NCBI GenBank assembly: GCA_015486915.1
Contig: WFQS01000315.1
Coordinates: 1 to 5,117 of the forward strand
Length of the DNA stretch: 5,117 bases
Reading direction: 5' to 3'
Origin: Desulfobacteraceae bacterium
GTDB taxonomy: Bacteria; Desulfobacterota; Desulfobacteria; Desulfobacterales; Desulfobacteraceae
Part shown: piece by piece, positions 1-4,560 of the stretch
Numbering within the stretch: the stretch's first letter is position 1
Layout of the letters: each line of letters opens with the position of its first letter
Notes under the pieces: generated by a model
Told to the model about the DNA's origin: nothing
What the model saw: only the letters and a program-made list of their open reading frames with translations
The model's database searches: none
Program-made: the position numbers and the translations under genes

Positions 1-1163
1 CCAATGAGGAATTGATGCAGCAGATTAAAATACTGCAGCAAAGACTTGCTGAACTGGAAAATAAAGTTGCAGATAGAAAACAGGTTAAAACAGATCAGAA
101 GGGTGAACAGGGTGAAGTATCGGGAATAACCAAAGCGACTACTATTAAAAATACTGTGAAAACAGGGTTAAAGAATCTGAATTTAAACATCGGGGCAAGT
201 ACAGGGTATCTGTATGCAACAAATTCCGGTACGGATGCTGCTGGAAAAGATGTTTCCAATGACAAGTTCCTTATTACAAATTTCATTGTGGGTTTTGATT
301 ATAATCCTGAAAATCTTCCCGTAAGTTTTTCAGGCACCTATGGAGGCACGACAACACCCTCTCTTTTTGATGCTCCAAGTGATGCTGATACACAGCCTAC
401 CATGGATTTTGAATGTGTTGAATTTACATTTACTCCAAACAAGAATATAAGCCTTGAAGCGGGCCTGCTTGCACCCAATGCAGGTTATGAAGACACTTGT
501 ACTTATGATAATAAAAATATGACCGTTGGAGCACTTGCATCCCAGCAGCCCTATAATGCCTATGGAACCAGGGCAACCTTTTCCGTTAACGGGCTGTTTG
601 ACGTGTATGCAGGATTCTATGAAGACAGGAAAGATGATGAGGAATATACTATTGATGACGGCACTTTTAAGGGCAGTCCCGGTAATTCCTGGGAGGCAGG
701 TATAAGCGGGTCGGTGATGGATACGGATTATACGGTGTATTATTACAATGTTAACAATATGAGAAAACTGCTTGGCCTTGTTCTTGAGAAGACAATAGGC
801 AATGTATATATGGCCTTTAATGCAGATTACTGGAGATGGAACAATAAATGGGATAAATATGATAACAACGACCAGGATTCCATTGGCGCATCCCTTTACA
901 TCTGCCCCAAAGTGTCCGAACATGTGGAGTTACCTTTGAGAATTGAATACATTAATCAGGGAGACAGTAAAATATACACGGACAGCATAAAAGCAGACAA
1001 TATTTTTGCAGTGACATTTACACCGACCTATAATTTTTCAGATTCAGCATATTTCAGAATAGAAGGTGCATATATCAGTGCCGATGGCAGTTTTGCCAAT
1101 AATCAGGGTACTCCAAAGGATTCAAGATACTATTTTGCAAGTGAATTCGGTTTAAGATTTTAA
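1..1163 (+). CDS. Outer-membrane beta-barrel porin, 5'-truncated (OmpL/BBP2-like)
   Basis: The frame is open to the left window edge (first whole codon at 3, Asn-Glu-Glu-Leu), so the signal peptide and true start lie outside. The TTG at 12 and ATG at 15 are unlikely starts because they fall inside a coiled-coil segment. About 386 residues are visible. Residues 2-25 form a heptad-like helix rich in Gln, Leu and Glu, as seen after the signal peptide of many trimeric porins. The rest alternates polar and aromatic residues like beta strands, with SLEAGLLAPNAGYED (about 150-164) and PYNAYGTRATFS (about 183-194) resembling the OmpL-like putative beta-barrel porin-2 family. The chain ends in FGLRF, a C-terminal Phe typical of Bam-inserted barrels. 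Expected role: passive diffusion channel in the outer membrane; substrate unknown. It precedes a B12 riboswitch but is separated by about 180 nt with its own promoter in between, so shared function is only suggested. The barrel call is fairly sure, the family less so. Confidence 0.85.
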   Translation, partial: NEELMQQIKILQQRLAELENKVADRKQVKTDQKGEQGEVSGITKATTIKNTVKTGLKNLNLNIGASTGYLYATNSGTDAAGKDVSNDKFLITNFIVGFDYNPENLPVSFSGTYGGTTTPSLFDAPSDADTQPTMDFECVEFTFTPNKNISLEAGLLAPNAGYEDTCTYDNKNMTVGALASQQPYNAYGTRATFSVNGLFDVYAGFYEDRKDDEEYTIDDGTFKGSPGNSWEAGISGSVMDTDYTVYYYNVNNMRKLLGLVLEKTIGNVYMAFNADYWRWNNKWDKYDNNDQDSIGASLYICPKVSEHVELPLRIEYINQGDSKIYTDSIKADNIFAVTFTPTYNFSDSAYFRIEGAYISADGSFANNQGTPKDSRYYFASEFGLRF

Positions 1164-1181
1164 TCTGAAATCCGGGTCTTA

Positions 1182-1279
1182 ACAGGCTGCTCGGAACCAT
1201 AGCTTTCAGAATTTTGAGCCTGTAAAATAAATAAGTTACAACCTGAAAAATGCGGAAAATCAGGGTTCTGTAACAGCCT
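1182..1279. repeat. Imperfect nested inverted-repeat element downstream of the porin
   Basis: Three overlapping dyads are visible. The outer arms are 1184-1198 (AGGCTGCTCGGAACC) and 1264-1279 (GGTTCTGTAACAGCCT), imperfect complements. ACAGGCT (1182-1188) pairs exactly with AGCCTGT (1217-1223). GTTACAACCTGA (1235-1246) pairs with 1260-1274 apart from small bulges. The block could fold into one cruciform-like RNA or DNA structure. It may be a small non-coding repeat (MITE/REP-like) or a degenerate porin terminator. The 3' hairpin is followed only by CCTTTC, so it is a poor intrinsic terminator. No target-site duplication was recognised. Confidence 0.45.
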
Positions 1280-1287
1280 TTCAAATC

Positions 1288-1308
1288 AACTAAAAATAAA
1301 ATTTAGTT
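1288..1308. promoter_or_regulatory. Operator-like palindrome abutting the -35 box
   Basis: AACTAAA (1288-1294) and TTTAGTT (1302-1308) are exact 7-bp complements around a 7-nt AT-rich spacer, and the last base is the first T of the TTGACA box. The position would suit a regulator acting on the riboswitch promoter. In such AT-rich sequence it may also be chance. No known operator consensus was recognised. Confidence 0.25.
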
Positions 1309-1338
1309 TGACATTTATAGAAAAATACTTTAGATATT
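1308..1338 (+). promoter_or_regulatory. Sigma-70-type promoter for the riboswitch transcript
   Basis: A perfect TTGACA is at 1308-1313. After 17 nt comes TAGATA (1331-1336), a weak -10; GATATT (1333-1338, 19-nt spacing) is an alternative. Transcription would start near 1343-1346, which coincides with the first strand of riboswitch stem P1 at 1344. That agreement with the aptamer edge is the main support. Confidence 0.65.
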
Positions 1339-1343
1339 AAAAC

Positions 1344-1530
1344 TTCAGGTGCTTTTTGCAGTTAAAAGGGAATCCTGTGAAAATCAGGAACGGACCCGCC
1401 GCTGTAACCGAGGATGAAACCTGTTTCATGTCACTGTTTTTCAGCAGATAAAAAGTTTTTCTGCTGGTATCAAAAAAAACGGGAAGACGCGGGAAGTAAA
1501 TTGAGTCGGGAGTCAGAAAACCTGCCTGGA
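1344..1530 (+). promoter_or_regulatory. Cobalamin riboswitch (B12 element)
   Basis: This RNA aptamer binds a cobalamin and lowers expression of downstream B12 genes. The closing stem P1 pairs TTCAGG (1344-1349) with CCTGGA (1525-1530). The conserved core follows: GGGAATCC near 1368, the short P4 hairpin CCTG (1374-1377)/CAGG (1385-1388), and the invariant-looking GCCGCTGTAACC at 1398-1409. Peripheral hairpins are ATGAAA (1414-1419)/TTTCAT (1424-1429) and CAGCAGA (1442-1448)/TCTGCTG (1460-1466). The B12 box AGTCAGAAAACCTGCC is at 1511-1526. Size and order match the long class with peripheral P6-P11 arms; the preferred ligand form (adenosyl or aquo/methyl) cannot be told by eye. Downstream genes are a BtuC/D-like transporter and cobI, the expected targets. 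The expression platform is probably the terminator at 1600-1637. Confidence 0.95.
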
Positions 1531-1534
1531 AATT

Positions 1535-1678
1535 ATGATCTTTTCTTATGCCTGCGCGGTTGGGCCGGATCAACAAATTATTGAGGATAAATACGGAATC
1601 CCCATATCGGATATTTTTGCGATGTGGGGTTTTTTTTATTTAATGGTGTTCTTATTTTGTGATCTTTGTGCCTTGTAA
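1535..1678 (+). CDS. Possible 47-codon leader ORF running through the terminator (doubtful)
   Basis: An ATG five bases after riboswitch stem P1 opens a 47-residue frame beginning MIFSYACAVG and ending FLFCDLCAL. It contains the whole terminator, whose U-tract reads as Phe-Phe-Tyr. The only Shine-Dalgarno-like bases are GGA (1528-1530), part of the P1 3' strand, so a ligand-bound aptamer would mask them. The C-terminal half is hydrophobic and Phe-rich, largely because of the T-rich DNA. It matches no family I recognise. It may be a regulatory leader peptide or simply a chance frame, and chance is more likely. Confidence 0.15.
   Translation: MIFSYACAVGPDQQIIEDKYGIPISDIFAMWGFFYLMVFLFCDLCAL
1600..1637 (+). 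terminator. Intrinsic terminator after the riboswitch (likely expression platform)
   Basis: CCCCATATCG (1600-1609) pairs along its full length with CGATGTGGGG (1620-1629), with one G-U pair and a 10-nt loop, followed by eight T (1630-1637). It lies about 70 nt after the B12 box and 277 nt before the permease start. This fits ligand-dependent premature termination. I could not identify a convincing antiterminator strand, so whether termination is conditional or constitutive is open. Confidence 0.88.
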
Positions 1679-1716
1679 CGGCCATGAGGCCGATCTGGAG
1701 ACTATTAACGGCCTCA
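1679..1716 (+). promoter_or_regulatory. Two mutually exclusive hairpins in the leader
   Basis: CGGCC (1679-1683) pairs with GGCCG (1688-1692) around an ATGA loop. The strand TGAGGCCG (1685-1692) can instead pair exactly with CGGCCTCA (1709-1716) across 16 nt. Both folds use the same central GGCCG, because AACGGCC occurs twice (1677-1683 and 1707-1713). Such competing stems are what a switching RNA would look like, but neither has a U-tract and no ligand-binding core is evident. Confidence 0.4.
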
Positions 1717-1741
1717 CAACGAACAATGAAACTCTTATAAT
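1713..1741 (+). promoter_or_regulatory. Possible second promoter upstream of the permease operon
   Basis: A perfect TATAAT is at 1736-1741. Exactly 17 nt upstream is CTCACA (1713-1718), four of six matches to the -35 consensus. The predicted start is near 1748, past the riboswitch terminator, so this would give B12-independent basal transcription of the transporter and cobI. AT-rich DNA yields false -10 boxes, hence moderate confidence. Confidence 0.4.
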
Positions 1742-1766
1742 TCAAAGTACTTTACAGGAGTTTCAT
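1726..1766 (+). repeat. 9-bp perfect inverted repeat with an inner palindrome
   Basis: ATGAAACTC (1726-1734) and GAGTTTCAT (1758-1766) are exact complements separated by 23 nt. The spacer holds a 10-bp palindrome AAAGTACTTT (1744-1753). The left arm ends one base before the TATAAT box and the right arm lies just after the predicted start. It could be an operator dyad for the second promoter or an RNA hairpin in the leader. It is not followed by a U-tract, so a terminator is unlikely. Confidence 0.45.
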
Positions 1767-1810
1767 ATATAAAAACCCCGCAGATGCTTGAAAGAAAAGG
1801 AAATTGTTTA

Positions 1811-1912
1811 ATGCGCACAGGAAGTGATTTTCAGAAAAAAAGCTGTTTTGTTTTTTTACATAACAGAACAGGCTATTTTTTCGGGCATCATTTCGGGGAT
1901 ATGGCATCATAA
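1811..1912 (+). CDS. Small upstream ORF, 33 codons, abutting the permease start
   Basis: The frame starts ATG-CGC-ACA and encodes 33 residues (MRTGSDFQKK ... HHFGDMAS). It has the best ribosome-binding site of the leader, AAGGA at 1797-1801 with 9 nt spacing. Its TAA (1910-1912) ends one base before the permease ATG at 1914, which itself has only a distant GGGG (1894-1898 region). The arrangement suggests translational coupling: ribosomes ending here would reinitiate on the permease. The peptide has no recognised family, and its function, if any, may be purely regulatory. It overlaps a GTG (1824) in the permease frame that I consider a false start. Confidence 0.4.
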   Translation: MRTGSDFQKKSCFVFLHNRTGYFFGHHFGDMAS

Positions 1913-1913
1913 G

Positions 1914-2972
1914 ATGAGTATACCGGTTAAAAAAGCCATATCAAAAAAGAGGACAGGGTTTCTGGTGATCCTGTCCTCTTTTTTTCTTGTTTTGCTGATA
2001 CTTGTCTCTTCGGGCATGGGGTATGTTAAAATCAGCTTTACTGAGATACTGAAAATAGTTTTTGCTGAAATTACAGACAAAAAAGAGTTTTTGAAAAACA
2101 TTGACCAGACTTTAAGGCTTGTTGTCATGGAAGTCAGACTTCCAAGGATAATAACCTGTGCTGCAGTGGGAGGGGCTCTTTCTGTATCCGGTGCAATTTT
2201 TCAGGGCATACTTTTAAATCCCCTTGCAGATCCATATACTCTTGGTATTTCAGCTGGTGCTGCATTTGGGGCATGTATTGCAATTTTCTTAAATTTCGGC
2301 ATGGCAATGGTTTCTGTGCCGCTTTTTGCTTTTACAGGGGCATGCTCCACTCTTTTTTTTGTTATATTTTTTTCTTCTTCAGGAAAAAGTTCATTTGGAA
2401 AACTTTCTTCCAACAATCTTATATTATCAGGAATCATAGTCGGTGCCATACTTTCTGCGGGTATAAGTTTTTTAAAATACACTGCAGACGAGCAGGTTTC
2501 CATTATGATTTTCTGGCTCATGGGCAGTTTTGCATCAAGGACATGGTTTGATGCGTGCCTGATCCTTGTTTTCCTTGCAGCAGGATTTGTTACAACCCTT
2601 TTTTTTGCAAGGGATCTCAACCTTATTTCCCTTGGTGAAAGATCGGCATCAAGCCTTGGAGTCAATACAAAAGCCGTGACATTGATACTGCTTGTGGCAG
2701 GGTCACTCCTTGCTGCAATTTCTGTTTCTGTTTCCGGGATCATTGGTTTTGTAGGTCTTCTTGTCCCCCATATGGTAAGACTTGTTACAGGACCCGATAA
2801 CAGAAAACTCATTCCAATATCCATGATTGCAGGGGCAGGCCTTTTATTGATTGCAGACACCATAACAAGGGCTGTACTTCCCCACGAAATCCCCATTGGT
2901 GTTTTAACGGCTCTTATCGGCGGTCCTGTTTTCTGCTGGATATTTAAAAAACATCAGCTTGGAAATGGATAA
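1914..2972 (+). CDS. btuC: FecCD-family ABC transporter permease, probably cobalamin (BtuC-like)
   Basis: This inner-membrane permease would form the homodimeric channel that carries corrinoid from a periplasmic binding protein into the cytoplasm, driven by the ATPase encoded next. From ATG 1914 it is 352 residues, normal for the family, with a basic N-terminus (residues 6-13) and a first membrane segment at about 15-33. Diagnostic stretches are RLPRIITCAAVGGALSVSGA (75-94), NPLADPYTLGISAGA (102-116), IGFVGLLVPHMVR (277-289) and EIPIGVLTALIGGPVF (325-340). The frame is open back to a GTG at 1824, which would add 30 residues. I reject it because AGGA sits only one base before it and the family starts close to the first helix. 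The riboswitch supports a B12 substrate, but siderophore, heme and cobalt-chelate permeases share these motifs, so the substrate is inferred. No binding protein is encoded in the window. Confidence 0.9.
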   Translation: MSIPVKKAISKKRTGFLVILSSFFLVLLILVSSGMGYVKISFTEILKIVFAEITDKKEFLKNIDQTLRLVVMEVRLPRIITCAAVGGALSVSGAIFQGILLNPLADPYTLGISAGAAFGACIAIFLNFGMAMVSVPLFAFTGACSTLFFVIFFSSSGKSSFGKLSSNNLILSGIIVGAILSAGISFLKYTADEQVSIMIFWLMGSFASRTWFDACLILVFLAAGFVTTLFFARDLNLISLGERSASSLGVNTKAVTLILLVAGSLLAAISVSVSGIIGFVGLLVPHMVRLVTGPDNRKLIPISMIAGAGLLLIADTITRAVLPHEIPIGVLTALIGGPVFCWIFKKHQLGNG

Positions 2973-2988
2973 TTAACGGGAACAGCCA

Positions 2989-3762
2989 ATGGAAATTTCA
3001 GCCTGCAATCTTTGTTTTTCCTATGATGATATAAAAGTGTTGAAAAATATCAATCTTGATTTTGAAAAAGGTAAATTTTACTCAATTCTTGGCCCGAATG
3101 GATGCGGGAAAACAACCCTGTTAGATCTTTTTATACGTCATCTGATTCCTGAAACAGGCTTTATAAAACTTAAAGGAAGAAAAATATCTGATTTTTCGCG
3201 CAGGGACATTGCCAGAGAAATAGCCCTTGTCTCCCAGGATTATGATATAAATTTTCCCTTTACAGTGAAAGAAACAATAATGATGGGCAGGCATCCTTAT
3301 ATTTCCAGATTTTCAAGCCCTGGCGCAGAAGATATAAAAATTGTTGAAGAGATAATGGCAGAAACAGGAGTGGAAAAATTCAAAAACAGGAAAATAACCG
3401 AATTAAGCGGAGGAGAGCGCCAGAGATGCGTTTTTGCAAGGGCAATGTGCCAGGACACTCCCCTGTTGCTGCTTGACGAGGCTTTTTCCAGTATGGATAT
3501 CAGTCACAGTTTAAGCCTCCTTAATATTGTTAAAAATCAGGTCAAATTAAAAAATAAGACGATAATTTCCGTTTTTCATGATATAAATTTTGCTTCCATG
3601 TGGTCGGATTATTTAATTTTTATGAAAGACGGCAGGATTGTGACTTCAGGAAAAACAATGGATGTTATGACAGAAGAGACTGTGATGAATGTGTTTCACG
3701 TGGAATCAAAGGTGGAATTTAACAGGTATGTTGGTGCAAAACAGGTTTATTTTAAAGGATAA
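2989..3762 (+). CDS. btuD: ABC transporter ATP-binding protein, FecE/BtuD-type
   Basis: This cytoplasmic ATPase would dimerise and power the adjacent permease. At 257 residues it is the usual length for the group. All nucleotide-binding motifs are intact: Walker A GPNGCGKT (35-42), Q-loop Gln83, signature LSGGE (139-143), Walker B LLLLDE with Asp163 and catalytic Glu164, D-loop SSMD (167-170) and switch His197 in FHDIN. The segment FTVKETIMMGRHPY (91-104) is characteristic of iron-siderophore/B12 importer ATPases. The ATG at 2989 has GGGA 7 nt upstream and follows the permease stop by 16 nt, so the two are co-transcribed. The D-loop has Met where Leu is common, probably harmless. ATPase identity is near certain; corrinoid specificity rests on the riboswitch and neighbouring cobI. 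Confidence 0.92.
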   Translation: MEISACNLCFSYDDIKVLKNINLDFEKGKFYSILGPNGCGKTTLLDLFIRHLIPETGFIKLKGRKISDFSRRDIAREIALVSQDYDINFPFTVKETIMMGRHPYISRFSSPGAEDIKIVEEIMAETGVEKFKNRKITELSGGERQRCVFARAMCQDTPLLLLDEAFSSMDISHSLSLLNIVKNQVKLKNKTIISVFHDINFASMWSDYLIFMKDGRIVTSGKTMDVMTEETVMNVFHVESKVEFNRYVGAKQVYFKG

Positions 3763-3769
3763 AAATACA

Positions 3770-4477
3770 ATGATTAAATATGGAAAACTCTTCGGTACGG
3801 GAGTAGGTCCCGGTGATCCCGAACTTCTTACCATAAAAGCCGTCAGGGTAATCAATGAGGCTGATGTGATTTTTACTGCTGCCTCAACAAAAAACAAGTA
3901 CAGCGTGGCCCTTGAAACTGCGCGTCCCCATATTTCAAAATCAGCGGTTATAAGATCTTTGTCTTTTCCCATGACAAATGATAAAGATGTCATGGAGACA
4001 GGCTGGAATAAAAATGCCCTTGAAATTGCAGATATCCTTAAACAGGGTAAAAATGCCGTTTTTTTAACCCTTGGTGATCCCACCACTTATTCAACCTTTG
4101 GTTATATTTTAAGAAGTCTGAAAAAAGTAATGCCCGAAGCAGACATTGAAACAATCCCTGGTATAACTTCTTTCCATGCTGCAGCTGCAAGGCTTAACAG
4201 AATACTTGTTGAAGCAGAGGAATCCCTTCTTATAACATCCGGGGCATATGGCGGAGATAACCTGAAAAAAATTGCTGAAAATACTAAGAATCTTGTCATG
4301 ATGAAAGCCTATAAAAACATAAAAGGTATTAATGCAGCGTTAAGGGAAACCGGATTTTATGATGACAGTGTGGCTGTTTCAAGATGTGGACGCAAAGACG
4401 AAAAAATTACAGAAAATCTCGATGAGCTCGAAACCAAAGATCCTGATTACTGGACATTAATCCTTGCAGGCAGGTGA
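3770..4477 (+). CDS. cobI: Precorrin-2 / cobalt-factor II C20-methyltransferase
   Basis: The enzyme transfers a methyl group from S-adenosylmethionine to C20 of the precorrin-2 (aerobic, CobI) or cobalt-factor II (anaerobic, CbiL) macrocycle in the cytoplasm, an early corrin-ring step. At 235 residues it has the family's normal length. The tetrapyrrole methylase fold shows in GTGVGPGDPELLT (9-21), LGDPTTYSTFGY (101-112), IPGITSFHAAAARL (129-142) and MKAYKN (178-183), with a typical YWTLILAGR ending. The frame extends up to an ATG at 3689 inside the ATPase gene. I choose ATG 3770 because AAAGGA (3754-3759) sits 10 nt upstream and family members begin shortly before the first glycine motif. It lies 7 nt after the ATPase stop, so it is in the same operon. 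In an anaerobe the cobalt-containing substrate is likelier, in which case cbiL is the equivalent name. Confidence 0.93.
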   Translation: MIKYGKLFGTGVGPGDPELLTIKAVRVINEADVIFTAASTKNKYSVALETARPHISKSAVIRSLSFPMTNDKDVMETGWNKNALEIADILKQGKNAVFLTLGDPTTYSTFGYILRSLKKVMPEADIETIPGITSFHAAAARLNRILVEAEESLLITSGAYGGDNLKKIAENTKNLVMMKAYKNIKGINAALRETGFYDDSVAVSRCGRKDEKITENLDELETKDPDYWTLILAGR

Positions 4478-4544
4478 AATTCATAATGGCCCATGTGTGT
4501 CTTTTCTGATAATTTTATCTGTGGATATTTTCTGCACATAAGGC

Positions 4545-4556
4545 ATAAAATTTTAT
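4545..4556. promoter_or_regulatory. AT-only 12-bp palindrome just before the last gene
   Basis: ATAAAATTTTAT is a perfect palindrome ending 4 nt before ATG 4561. It occupies the place of the ribosome-binding site, and no Shine-Dalgarno sequence is seen closer than AAGG near 4540-4543. It could affect initiation or be compositional. The 83-nt spacer (4478-4560) otherwise shows no terminator and no clear promoter, so readthrough from cobI is expected. Confidence 0.2.
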
Positions 4557-4560
4557 AAAA

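Noticed and set aside
12..17. TTG 12 or ATG 15 as the porin start
   Set aside because: The frame is open to the window edge, the start would fall within the coiled coil, and no signal peptide would remain, which an outer-membrane protein needs.
330..923. 197-codon open frame on the - strand inside the porin gene
   Set aside because: The + strand encodes a coherent beta-barrel with a C-terminal Phe. The reverse frame is Ile/Cys-rich with no recognisable motif, so it is a shadow.
1337..1576. 79-codon - strand frame across the riboswitch
   Set aside because: The region is explained by the conserved aptamer on the + strand. The frame has no family signature.
1641..1676. TTTGTGATCTTTGTGCCTTG stretch as a dispersed intergenic repeat
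   Set aside because: It resembles simple TTTGTG-type repeats seen in some genomes, but one copy in the window gives no support for a repeat family.
1824..1913. GTG 1824 as the permease start, adding 30 residues
   Set aside because: AGGA is only one base from the GTG and the next SD is 22 nt away. Family members begin just before the first helix, matching ATG 1914.
2201..2896. 231-codon open frame on the - strand inside the permease gene
   Set aside because: It is antisense to strongly conserved FecCD motifs. It shows no domain and no convincing ribosome-binding site.
3689..3769. ATG 3689 as the cobI start, overlapping the ATPase gene
   Set aside because: ATG 3770 has AAAGGA at good spacing and gives the normal family length. 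The 27 extra residues are ATPase codons read in another frame.
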